The notes under the pieces: generated by a model
The model's input: the letters and a program-made list of their open reading frames with translations, nothing else
Databases searched by the model: none
What the model was told of the DNA's origin: nothing
Shown: one piece after another, positions 51,509 through 63,191 of the stretch
Position numbering within the stretch: position 1 is the stretch's first letter
How the letters are laid out: each line of letters begins with the position of its first letter
Program-made: the position numbers and the translations under genes
Assembly (NCBI RefSeq): GCF_032854445.1
Contig: NC_088301.1
Span: forward strand, 1,054,001-1,118,000
Origin: Liolophura sinensis
Taxonomy: Eukaryota; Mollusca; Polyplacophora; Chitonida; Chitonidae
DNA: 64,000 nucleotides
Direction of reading: 5' to 3'

Positions 51509-52227
51509 TGTTAACCTTTTGACATTCTCTGTAACATACAGAACATTGATCTAGTTAAAAATGCCAGGTGGCTAAACTGCAGTGACTAAAAATGCTTGTG
51601 ACCAGTTACATGTAGGTCTACCAATGCCACACCTATATAATGGTGTAAGCACTATTGCACAAACTTTCTTTCGGTTATTCTGTGTTGATATATACTGGTA
51701 TACGCATACTAGTCAAAGTACGCAATATACAACCATGGTATCAGCTTGGCTTACCTTCTGATCACTTACAATTTTGTACAACGACAAATATATTTATTTA
51801 TTTGATTTATTTGACTGGTGTTTTACGCCGCACTCAAGAATGGCGGACAGCATTCTGCTGGGTGGAAATCGGACAGAGCCCAGGGGAAACGACAAATATG
51901 GAGACGCTATATATGAAAACGTCTCATACAGAATTGGTTCATATAAGGATGTACTAGGTCAATCCGGCAGACAGCTGATGATATAGCGGAACTGTGTCAC
52001 TGTAGCACGGACGATATGGGCTACATGTAATAGTTGCAGCATGTCACAGGATTATTACAGATTTCAGTCTTCCCTGACTGACGTGCCTCAGTCGTGTGAT
52101 GAATACAGTATTTACATATTTATATCCTATATGTTCATGTATTGCAGTATCGCGTTATATATTATGTGATTTTTGCTAGAGCGGTTGTAATTATGACTGT
52201 GTATGTTAACAGTATGATTAGATGTCA
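51509..52227 (-). repeat. Right arm of 719-bp inverted repeat
   Basis: Inner edge TGTTAACCTTTTGACATTC, outer edge GTATGATTAGATGTCA. Identity to the left arm is about 98-99% by eye. The arm ends are not inverted repeats of each other, so each arm is not itself a simple TIR element. Confidence 0.95.
51792..51888 (-). mobile_element. 5'-truncated SINE A with 11-bp TSD in right arm
   Basis: Bracketed by ACGACAAATAT at 51781-51791 and 51889-51899. Its presence in both arms shows that it inserted before the inverted duplication. Confidence 0.9.
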
Positions 52228-52487
52228 AGATGGTATACAAAAGTGATGAATTTCACATCCCTATCGTATAATGTGTCCATAACATATATCAGATCATCAT
52301 CAGTATGTTGCCGCAGGCATAGCACTATCGTAAAATCGTATACCATTATAAAGCGATGCCACCGCATCGCAGTATTGCACTTTAGTGTACCATCGTAGCG
52401 CTACAGTACACGGCAGTACCATCGTATCGGAAGGGTGTTCGACAGTCAAGGTACCACCGTATTGCAAAAGTGTTAGGTAGTTACTGA

Positions 52488-52892
52488 ACCATTGTATCAC
52501 AATAGTGTCCGGCAGCTACTGTACCACTGTATCGCAACAGTGTCCGGCAGCTACTGTACCATTGTATCGCAACAGTGTCCGGCAGCTACTGCATCATCGT
52601 ATCGCAATAGTGCTCGGCAGCTACTCTGCCATCGCCCCGCAATAGTGCTCGGCAGCTACTGTATCATTGTATCGCAATAGTGCTCGGCAGCTACTGTATC
52701 ATTGTATCGCAATAGTGCTCGGCAGCTACTGTATCATTGTATCGCGATACTGCTCGGCAGCTGCTCTGTCATCGTCTCGCTGTGACGCTCGGCACGTACT
52801 GTATCATTGTATCGCGATACTGCTCGGCAGCTGCTCTGTCATCGTCTCGCTGTGACGCTCGGCACGTACTGTATCATCGTATCGCTCTATAA
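52488..52892. repeat. Minisatellite, 35-bp unit x ~11
   Basis: CGGCAGCTACTGTATCATTG plus TATCGCAATAGTG. The last units form a 70-bp higher-order pair with GTCATCGTCTCGCTGTGACG. Degenerate related units reach back to about 52320. Confidence 0.9.
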
Positions 52893-53825
52893 CTTGAACG
52901 TACTGAAGGGCAAAAGTCATGACTGGTCGATTGGGAAGGAATCAGCCGATGATATAAACTGCAATCATAAATATTCTTGACACAAGTCAAGCGAATAGCG
53001 CTGGAAAAACTTTTGCGCAAGGGGATACGTTTTCCGACAAGGAACAATGTTACCCATGTAGTTTCCGGTATAACTGTTCTTTGCTCTTCATGTAGCACAC
53101 CATGACAAACCGATAAAATCACATAAAAGTCCACGTCGCCCGAACTATGAGTCAACACAAAGACTGAGTAAAGTTTCAAATGTACTATGTGTGTCTGTTG
53201 TATATAGTGTGACAATAACAAAAGAATGATGTTGATATGTTATCATACAAAGAGCGTTAAAGTCCACATAAGACCCTCACCACTACCATGTATGGGATGT
53301 GATCCACGCTGTTGTATATTTTAGTTCACATAAAAATTGGCCAGCAATACTTTAGAAGGCTATAACCAGGTCTACACACCTGGACACGGCAGATAGAGCG
53401 CTGGAAGACTTAGTTTGTAGTGTACTGTTTCTGGAGGTGGGTAAAAGTCATCTGCCTGAGACTGACCAGTATTCTCGTGGGGAGAAACCGTATTCCCGCT
53501 TTTCATGTCTTCCCTGTATAACGTGAAGGACAAAAGAATAAACCAATTTATACACAAATTCCTACTGTCAAACGCATTAACCATTTCTGGGTTCGATCAG
53601 AAATGAATACATCCAATTTATAGGTCTCTCTCAAGACATGGAGCCTCTTTGATAAAACTTGCAGGGATAGGAGTCTTTATCACAGCTTTTTTAAAAGAAC
53701 GTTGCTGTGGTTAGCATGGAATGTGGCGACATGCATGGTTTACATGACGAGTTATGGAATATTGATTCAAAAATGGATTCCTTGGCTTTGTTGCACTCTT
53801 TAGATAGTGCATTTTGCCCTTGCAG
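52893..53825. other. 5' flank of regucalcin
   Basis: No recognisable exon. An acceptor-like CTTGCAG abuts the regucalcin start codon, so an untranslated first exon probably lies somewhere in or beyond this interval. Confidence 0.4.
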
Positions 53826-56800
53826 ATGTCGGTCTCAGTGGTGGTGGAACGGGCGACGGAGACGATCGGGGAATCCCCACATTGGCTGCCGGACAGAAAG
53901 AGCCTTCTTTACGTTGACTGTCTGATAGGAGGTGTCCGGATATGGGACTCGATGACCGGACAGGTGAACAAGGTTCACCTAAGTAAGTCGTTATATATAC
54001 TTCCCAAAAGGAAATAGCTGTTTAGTAGCTGTATCTGTAAACATCTCTCCCTGCATGGAGATCTGGTATCTGTTCGCACAAAAATTGAGTGTAGGTGCGT
54101 CATTACTCATGAAATGTTGAAGATAGTTACTTCATTACTCACAAAGTGTTGCGTAATGGCGCGTTTTTACTCACAGAACTTGAACTGAGGACGCGTCATT
54201 ACCAACTCAATGGTGTTGACTGTGTGCGTCATTACTCATTAAAGTGTTGTCTAAGATGGCGTCATTATTCACGAAGTGTTGACTATGGCTGTGTTGTCAT
54301 CACCATTTTTACACTATGCTGAGTAAAGATATGCTATATGTTGTGCAGGCTATGATACATCCGAAATCACTTTGACAATATGGACTTGAAGGAGTGTGCC
54401 ATTACCAAAGTCACCAACACGCCTTTCTTGCGTTTGTCTAACACATCATTATCAGTGTACATGTATACCTGAACGTGTCTCCCGTCTAATGGTAACTTTA
54501 TTTTCACCATCATATAAATTCTGATGTTATATTGCTTCACCGTTAATTGAGATTCATTATTGGAACACTAATTTTGTAGTTTGTAGTACATAAAACAGAT
54601 TTGATTTCTTGTTCCCGATGGTTAAAATTCTAGCTTACAGTTCTTCTTTAAATAATTCTAGAACATTTTACTTTTGATCTATGGAACATATCTTAGATTT
54701 ATTGCTGTCGAACTGTGTATTTGAAGGCCGAAATGCAATGGGCACAGCACAAAAGATATCATTTGTCTGTATGTACGCCATTCACTATGCTCCATCTTTC
54801 TATATAACCCGACCGCTTCGGTGACTTAACGGATAGAGTGTCTGCATCGAAATCTAGAGACCTGGGGTCAAACCTAGGTCGAATCATACAAATGGTACTT
54901 CTTGTTGTCTCTTTCTGATCTCAGCATTCAGAGGTTAGTGCAAAGAAACAGGACTGTTTGGCCCGGTGTCAGTATAATGTAATTTCTGGTGTCTTCGGCA
55001 TGATACTTCAGTGGCGGCAGCACTTTTGGCAGCATGGCCTCCATAAGAAGGCACAGCACATGTACACACACCCAATGACTTCGAAAACGTAAAAGCCCAA
55101 TCAATCAACCAATCAATTTTATATAACCTTGTGTTTTAATTTCCAGAGGGCTGTGTCGGTTTTGCGGCACCCCATAAAGATAACCATTACGTCATTGGTC
55201 TAAATCAGGACTTGTGCTCTTTGGATTGGAACAGTCAGAATATCACGAGGCTTGCTTCCGTTGACAGCGGGCTACCAACCCGAGTGAATGACGGGAAATG
55301 TGACGCGAACGGTCGGCTTTGGGCAGGTCAGTTGTCTAAAGCATTCAACGTGATTATCATGACTGGCATCATTATCTTCACTGTGAAACCATACACATGG
55401 GCCTAAAGCCAAAGAGACCCTCACACTATGGAGTAGTAGTAGGTGTTATGTTAGAAGCCAAGGGCAGGGGGCTCCATGTGTGACTAGCGGTACATATACA
55501 ACCTAAGATTCGTGTGTGGCCAAAGGATCATATATGCCAGCAAAGACTATAGCACGCGGCCAAAGGCTATTGTCGGAAGACGAGCTGTGACCTAAGACAC
55601 GTAGACCTACATGTATGTGGGCAGAAACACCTCTGTGCAAAAAGGATCATGTTTGGTCAAACATTAAAGAGTGGGAAAAGAAACAAACGTGACCAAAAAC
55701 TATAAAATGCGCCATTATCAGTGACTTGTATGTGAGCAGGCACATTTGTCGCTAAAGACACGTATTTGTTATAGTATCCGCATAACTACACAGCTACTAG
55801 ATCTGAGTTCTCTGCCATTCTCCCCAGCTTCGTTTTCACAGATCTGCACCCTTCCATCCAATAACTCGGATTTTTTCACCCTGTGCTGTCCTCAACATGT
55901 CAAAGCTGTAGAGTACAAAACATGTTTCCTTTCGCCAGGAAGAAATTTTGATTTCAGTTAACATCACCATACGTTTTTAAAGTCTAATTCTCCGTAAGTC
56001 ATGGTGCCATAGGGGAAGTCTAAGTTGCTGGTTTTAAGCATTTATATGAACAGTTAGAATATCGGTTAATGGAGTTCAGATGTTATTCAAAGCCATCTTC
56101 CTCCGCCTATGTCCCATAACAAACACACGCATGAGATGTTAGATATGTTAGAATGTACATGTAGACATGGCTAAGTTCTGTATAGACCCTGGCTCGATCA
56201 GTGGTCTACAACCTGTGCGGCGCCGTAGAATAATATTGGAATATTAATATGAGCGCGTGTACAATTGTTCGCGGGTACATGTTTGGCAAGTCCCCCGGGT
56301 AAAGAGCTGCTCCTGGCTTCCTTTCCCATTAAACCAGATCACCATCACCACCAGGCCGCCTAACACCAGTCAAGAGATAAAATCTAAAAGGCATATTTGT
56401 CTTGTACATTACCTTGTGTTTATAGGCCAAGGCGATTTAGAATAATTCCTAACTTTTGTATTGGCTAGGTTTTTAGAAGACTTAGTATATATTTAACTTT
56501 GATGTCGTGCAGTTCTCTGCAATGTGTTAAGTTCTGAGATAAGTCACAGGACTGTTTACTAATAAGAGGTCGTATGTCTGATATGTACAGCATCTTATTG
56601 TGGCCTTATACAACGTTTGTTTCACTGTACCTCAGTCTACAAATACTGTGGTTTTGCTCATTTTTATTTATTGTATGTATTTGATTGATGTTTTTTACGC
56701 CGTGCTCAAGAATATTTCACTTATACGACGGCGGCCAGCATTATGAATAAGGAAACCGGGCAGAGCCCGGAGGAGTTCAGTTTTAGGTCCGCAGTGTAAT

Positions 56801-59695
56801 AAAGAAGTTAATGGTCATTTGTAATGTATGACAGCTTGGAAGTATAAACATTATCCTACAACATCTTTTTCCTTTTTCCCTATCTGAAACATTATCCTAC
56901 AACATCTTTTCCCTTTTTCCCTATCTGACGCACAGGTACAATGGGATTGTTCAGTGCCTCGCCACTCGATGACCCACTGGAGAAGCGAGGTCATGGCTCC
57001 TTCTACTCGCTGGATGCAGACGGCAATGTCAAGCGTCACATGTCTAGCCTGAATATTTCTAATGGGTTGGAATGGTCCACGGATAGCCGGGTTATATACC
57101 ACATAGACTCTGTTCCAGGAACACTAACAGCTTATGACTTCGATCTCTCTGCCGGATCTTTATGTACGTAACCAAAATCATAAAGTAGTTTTGTTTTGGT
57201 GAGTTGTTTTTATATTCAAAATGTGCGACAGGGGTAAAAAGATTTGCGGTTTGACGGGATATACGAAAAAAGGGGCAGATAATTCAGACTTGCTGTAATA
57301 TACTTCAGTCCTGACAACAGTTGTCGCACTGTGACATCACACAGAAATACAGTTTCTGCTATGGCCAAAGCTTCAGCCTTCAGTGAAATAAATATTCCTA
57401 TTTATAAGTTGTCTTTTTTATTTTCTTTTCTTTTCTTTTTTCAAAGCGAACAGTACCTTCGGGACAATATGCCTTTTAAGACTGCTGCAAAGGCCTTTAA
57501 CATTTTTAGAACGGAACAAATTTCTTTCACTTGGTTTGTGCAGTAATGTAGCTGGGTGGGCTGTAACGCCTTCCGTCTTCGGTGTGATAAACGAGTGAGG
57601 CAACACTATAAGTATGTAAGCCTGCTGTGAGAGTGACCGTCGTGATGTAACCGAAAAGCAACGTTAGAACAGGTATATGCAAACAGACAGTCAAAAAGTT
57701 AGTTTGGTGCCAGGAAGTTTACGGGGAAAAAAAGAAAGAAGAAGAACTATATCGAATGAAGCCGCATTAATCATACATAGGTTCTATAACATTCCATTAA
57801 AACATATCTGCACAGGTCAACAGAGGTACGAATATATTACGGAAAGGTATCTAACGGAAATAACCGCTATGCCGGGGGACGAGAATCAAAATCCACTGAC
57901 GAAGCACATGTATAGGAACAATGTGTTTAGGAGGCCTAACAGGATCAGCTAAATATACACTGAAATGACTGCAGTTCTCTGAATTTCCCATGTTACATGT
58001 ATATTTCCAATAGTACATTGCACCATATGCACAACTGTAGGTAACCCGCGGGTGATCCTGGAGAGCCGGCCTGATACCCTGGCTGAGATGGGCCGGCCGG
58101 ACGGCATGACGGTGGACATGGAAGACAAGCTGTGGGTGGCGTGTATCACAGCTGGCAAGGTGATCCGACTAGACCCGGAAACAGGTAGGCCGTTATATGA
58201 TGTGCATCACAGCTGGCAAGGTGATCCGACTAGACCCGGAAACAGGTAGGCCGTTATATGATGTGTATCACAGCCGGTAGGGTTCTCCAGCTAGACCCGG
58301 AAACAGGTAGGCCGTTATATGATGTGTATCACAGCCGGCAAGGGGATCCGACTAGACCCGGAAACAGGTAGGCCGTTATATGACGTGCATCACAGTCGAC
58401 AAGGTGATCCGACTAGACCCGGAAACAGGTAGGCCGTTATATGATGTGTATCACAGCGGGTAGGGTGCTCCGGCTAGACCCGGAAACAGGTAGGCCGTTA
58501 TATGACGTGTATCACAGCTGGCATGGTGATCCGACTAGACCCGGAAACAGGTAGGCCGTTATATGATGTGTATCACAACCGGCAAGGTGATCTGACTAGA
58601 CCCGGAAACAGGTAGGCCGTTATATGATGTGTATCACAGCTGGTAGGGTGATTCGGCTAGACCAGGAAACAGGTAGGCCGTTATATGACGTGCATCACAG
58701 CTGGTAGGGTGATTCGGCTAGACCCGGAAACAGGTAGGCCGTTATATGATGTGTATCACAGCCGGTAAGGTGATCCGGCTATACTGGAAACAGGCAGACC
58801 GTTATTTAACGTGTATCACAACGGGGAGAGTGAGGCGGCTAGACCCGGAAACAGGTAGGCCGTTATCTGACATGTATCACGACCGGGAGAGTGATACGTC
58901 TAGACCGGGAGACAGGAAGGCCGTCATATAATGTATATAATAGCCAGCAAGTTGACCCTGCTAGATCTGGAAACAAGGATGGAAATGGAAAGTGTGTTTA
59001 TGAAATGTATATGTACGGCTTTATGTTAAATAAGACAGCTTTAAGAATCTGTGTCACTATATGGCGAAGTTAAGACTTTAATACGCCAGACAGGTAAAAC
59101 GTTATTACAGAGAAATTATCAGTATAGGGTGATGTTAAAGTATCGCATTTTTGTTCATTTTATGTTCCAAGACTATTATTTATTGATTTTGCCCGTACCT
59201 TTTTTTTTACAATTATGCAAAAATGATAACATTTATGTGCACTGAGAAAACCAGGCGGATCCCTGAGAGAACCACGGTCCTTTGTACCAATAAGGGCAGT
59301 AATTCCCATTAGGCGTCTTGACATAAGGGCATATCCGAAATATAATTCGTACATTCGGGAATACTGGCCAGTGGATTGGAACCAACGAGAGTGACACTGT
59401 AAGTGAATGAGCCAGCAAGGGACCCCAAGAGGACACATTTGAGTATTTAAGATTTATACATTAAAATAGAGGTATATTTTCTGTGAACAGGGAAGGTTCT
59501 GCGGACTGTGTCTGTTCCTGCCATAAAAGTGACATCGTGTTGTTTTGAGGCGAGGGGATGGACGAATTGTACGTGACGTCTGCCCGTAGTGGACTGACGG
59601 ACGACCAGCTGAAGGCATCCCCGCTCTCAGGGTCCGTGTTCCGGATCTCCGGGTTGGGGGTTAAAGGCAAACCTTCCTACAACTACGGCGGATAG
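53826..59695 (+). CDS. RGN: Regucalcin (SMP-30), gluconolactonase-family Ca2+ protein, 5 exons
   Basis: Exons 53826-53982, 55147-55326, 56936-57163, 58041-58184 and 59491-59695 give a 304-residue protein (human 299). A six-bladed propeller with lactonase activity and Ca2+ homeostasis roles in the cytosol. Metal ligands are conserved: E16 in GESPHW (human E18), N155 in ISNGLEW (human N154), D209 in RPDGMTVD (human D204); substrate residues R98/N100 are in RVNDGK. The C-terminus ends [16 protein letters not shown], matching human. Oddity: in exon 5, TCCF is followed by GAGGCGAGG where the family frame needs GGAGGCGAGG. One G is missing near 59547, so as written the frame shifts and stops about ten codons later; the reading frame is otherwise intact, so a sequencing or assembly slip or a recent null allele are both possible. 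Intron 4 contains 13 tandem copies of the end of exon 4. Confidence 0.93.
54801..55128 (+). mobile_element. SINE family B, full length, with 9-bp TSD
   Basis: Head with box-A-like GTGACTTAACGGATAGAG and box B GGGGTCAAACCT, body with GGCCCGGTGTCAGTATAATG and GGTGTCTTCGGCATGATAC, tail AGCCCAATCAATCAACCAATC. Body 54810-55119; TATATAACC duplicated at 54801-54809 and 55120-55128. It ends 18 bases before regucalcin exon 2. Confidence 0.9.
56660..56780 (-). mobile_element. SINE family A, tail half
   Basis: TGTATTTGATTGATG, GCCGTGCTCAAGAATATTTC, ACTTATACGACGGCGGCCAG, CCGGGCAGAGCCCGG; head lost. In regucalcin intron 2, about 155 bases before exon 3. Confidence 0.85.
58185..58990. repeat. 61-bp array of regucalcin exon 4 tail plus splice donor, 13 copies
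   Basis: Each unit joins 17 intronic bases (GTAGGCCGTTATATGAT) to 44 bases copied from the end of exon 4 (encoding [14 protein letters not shown]), followed by the next GTAGGC donor. Donors are intact in copies up to 10 and in 12; copies 11, 13 and 14 (counting the exon as 1) have lost the GT. Copies decay toward the 3' end. Confidence 0.95.
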
Positions 59696-59959
59696 ACGAC
59701 TCCATAGCTTAGAGGAAGTAAACTGGTTTAGGGTTTAATAAGAACACGGCAGCTCTACTCGCCTTTTTAAATTCCACGCTAATGATACCAGAAGTCCTTT
59801 CTTGTGAAGGTATTTTTTTTTTGGTTGTTGTTATTTATATGATGATACAGAATTGGTTAAAATCAATTGACTAAAATCGGACTGAAAAATCAAAATGTTA
59901 ACTATATTCATATCCGGATGTCCATAAAAGACGATGTCTGCAGTGAGTGATATTGTCAG

Positions 59960-60535
59960 AACAGCTGTGCAGTGTAAGGTGTTATGGCATTGTCACTTTC
60001 ATCAGCATTTCTCGGCGTAACAGTCATTATTTAATGTAGCTGTGCCCAAGTCAAATAGCTGTGCAGTGTAAGGTGTTATGGTATTGTCACTTTCATCAGC
60101 ATTTCTCGGCGTAACAGTCATTATTTAATGTAGCTGTGCCCAAGTCAAATAGCTGTGCAGTGTAAGGTGTTATGGCATTGTCACTTTCATCAGCATTTCT
60201 CCTCGGCGTGACAGTCATTATTTAATGTAGCTGTGCCAAGTCAAATAGCTGTGCAGTGTAAGGTGTTATGGTATTGTCACTTTCATCAGCATTTCTCGGC
60301 GTAACAGTCATTATTTAATGTAGCTGTGCCCAAGTCAAATAGCTGTGCAGTGTAAGGTGTTATGGCATTGTCACTTTCATCAGCATTTCTCGGCGTAACA
60401 GTCATTATTTAATGTAGCTGTGCCCAAGTCAAATAGCTGTGCAGTGTAAGGTGTTATGGCATTGTCACTTTCATCAGCATTTCTCGGCGTGACAGTCATT
60501 ATTTAATGTAGCTGTTCGCAAGTCAAATAATACAA
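59960..60535. repeat. Minisatellite, 95-bp unit x 6, downstream of regucalcin
   Basis: GCTGTGCAGTGTAAGGTGTT recurs at 59963, 60058, 60153, 60248, 60343 and 60438. Units are almost identical. An AATAAA lies at its right edge (~60533) and could end the regucalcin 3' UTR. Confidence 0.95.
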
Positions 60536-63190
60536 TAAATTACCCCAAAATGCACCAGATTTTTGTCAGAATTGGCAGTTTCATTTCTGTATGGTAAGCG
60601 AATACTTCTGTGGTTATACTTTAATTTACTCTGTTACATCATATATATGGTTTTAGATGTGACATCATCACCAAAGAAGAAACATAGATAATGACTATAA
60701 TGGAGGGTATAATGACATAGGCTTGTGGGACAACATTACTCCAGTGTCATGCTGAAGAATGCGGCGCAAAGGCCTGTATACAGCGTGGGTATACAGGTCA
60801 ACTGCTACTATACAAACTTTACAGCTTGTCCAATGAAAATTACTGTGGTGCATAGTCATAATATATTCGCTTATTCATCGGCACAAATAGTCAAATATGA
60901 GCAGAACGAATGTCGTCAGTTATTATCTCAGTTATTTGTTGTCAGTAAATGACAACAGTATAGTTCTTTAACAGTTAGTTTGTAACTTTGAAACGCATGC
61001 ATTGGATTAGATCTTTAACCACTACTAAAACTTCGCTGATGATCTCCGTCTGCATTGAATGAATGAATGGATGCTTGGACTTTAACGTCGTACTTAACAA
61101 TTTTGCAGTCATATGACGATAAGGAGTCATTAGGTGTGGGCACATATAATGTGTCTTCTCCAAAGTGCTGCCGCCACTAAAGCATCATGTCGGAGACACC
61201 AGACATGACACCCCACCCCAGTCACATTATGCTTACACTGAGCCAACCAGCCCTGTTTCCTTGCTCTAACGTTTCAGTGCTGAGCGCCAAAGTCTTTGGT
61301 ATGACCCGACCCGGGTATGACGACTGTTATGAACATGGCATGTTCTTGTGTACAGGGTCAGACAGTTGTGAGGACCACATCTTCTGATCCCCATCCAGGG
61401 CATGATAAATCTCCATACCGCCTGCCCCTCACCTGGTACCTGCCTGACAAGAGCTAATCCATACACCTGTGTTCTCGAGAAGAGATCAATCGTTGTTTTG
61501 TCCCCCTACCTGAGTATTGTCTAAATAATTAACGGATTGTTTCTCCAGTGGTCTTGTGTATTATTAAAGACATAACTTCACGCGGCACTGTAAATTAAAA
61601 ACCCTTCATGTTTCCCAGATGCCAGTCAAACCCCTGCATAATTATGTGCTATGTTCTAGGCATGAGGCTTGTCTGAACTGGGCTATCCAAACTACAGGTA
61701 ATCATTTCCTTCACGTCAGAGATCAAATCAGGGTTTATACTTTGGAGACTTAAACCATTATGTACTTTTAAGTATACAGCCTAATATAGATGTGTTGTCA
61801 GTTTACTTGACAAGGAGAAACAGCTGATAAAACTGGCCTCTATTAAAGGGAAATCACAATAAAGAATGGAAGGTTTTTTTAATCAGAAGCTAGAGTATTT
61901 CATTCGAAAATCTTTACGTCATGTGCTAATCAGGTCCTTACTGTTTTGTCAGATATCCTATTGTATAGTCTATTGTCCTGTTTCTTTGTTCCTCAAAAAA
62001 CAAAATCACTGCAGTATTTTACAACAACAACATTAACTCTATGTAGTAGTCTTCAACAATGCCTTTGACTACGGTATTGAGCATCATTTCTATTAGCTGG
62101 GAAAATTTTTTACTACAATATGGCTTTTCACTTCATGCAGCACTTTCCAAAAATGTGAATAAAGAATTAATTGTTCGCAACTTTCCTTGTTAAAACATTA
62201 GCTTTATGGAGCTATAACCTGCACAACGTTATTTACCAAAATAATTAGGAGACAACTGATTTACGCAGTTTTGTGAAGACTGCCCAGGTATACTTCCACG
62301 GCACCTTTGCTGCAACAATTCCGTGTTTTACAACTACGGTAATTTCTACAACAATCCTATGTTCTACAACTATCGTATTCTCCCCAACAATCTCATGTAC
62401 TATAACTGTCGTATTCTCTACAACAATCCTACTCTCTCCACGACATACCATTCGAATCCATTGGCTGTGGGTCTCTGCTTAAGGAGATCCGGTACAACAG
62501 TCCTGTCCAATGCAGCATTCAGGTCATTGCCGGCGAATGTGACTCTTCTGACCTTTAATCCAAAAAAATATAACACAATGATAATTTATATGGCTAATTT
62601 TCGATAGTACTGATTTCAAATGCTTTTGTGGGCATTGGTTTACTTTTGCGTAAATGCATGTATATACTTTGGCGTAAATGTATATACATTACATCAGTCA
62701 TCTAAATCCTTGTCGTGAGTAAATTTTACGAAATCAAAACACTAAATTTCAGCGAGATCTTTGCACATTGCTATTTCCTTGAAAATAGCAACATAAATTT
62801 GTCGCTCAGCCAAATACATTAGAGAGGAGTTTTCTCATCACCACAGATTGCAAGTGAAAAGAAATCCAGCAGGTTACAACAATTAAAACATTTGTGACCA
62901 TTAAAACTAGATTAATGAAATTTGAAACATTGGCGTTTCTGTAAAGTTTATGAGGAGGGATGGGTAGCAAACTTTCTTCCCGTGGTTCCCAACCATGGAG
63001 TTAGCATGAACATATATAACTGATTTAGCTCTGATGCGGAAAACCTCTTCTTAACCTCCCAGCGATGTTGAATACTCATCTGTTTTCGCTTTCTAGAACA
63101 GGGAAAAATTAGGCATTTTCTTTCACAATAACTTTTGCATTTTACACATGATTTCTCTTTTAGAGAAACTGGAAGTTAATTGTGCTACTG
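60536..63190. other. Intergenic, one SINE relic
   Basis: Apart from the family B copy at 61070-61330 and a loose repeat of TTCTACAACAATCCTA near 62340-62440, nothing recognisable was seen. Confidence 0.5.
61070..61330 (-). mobile_element. SINE family B copy, degraded
   Basis: GTGCTGCCGCCACTAAAGCA, GACACCAGACATGACACC and CATTATGCTTACACTGAGCC match the reverse of the copy at 54810; the head is reduced to a box-B relic, GGTATGACCCGACCC. Confidence 0.75.
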
Positions 63191-63191
63191 G

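Noticed and set aside
51655-51957. Duplicated 100- and 73-codon frames in the two inverted arms
   Set aside because: They match each other only because the arms are duplicates, and part of each is a SINE tail.
54810-54890. tRNA gene
   Set aside because: Boxes A and B are present, but arms do not pair well and the unit continues into a SINE body with its own target duplication.
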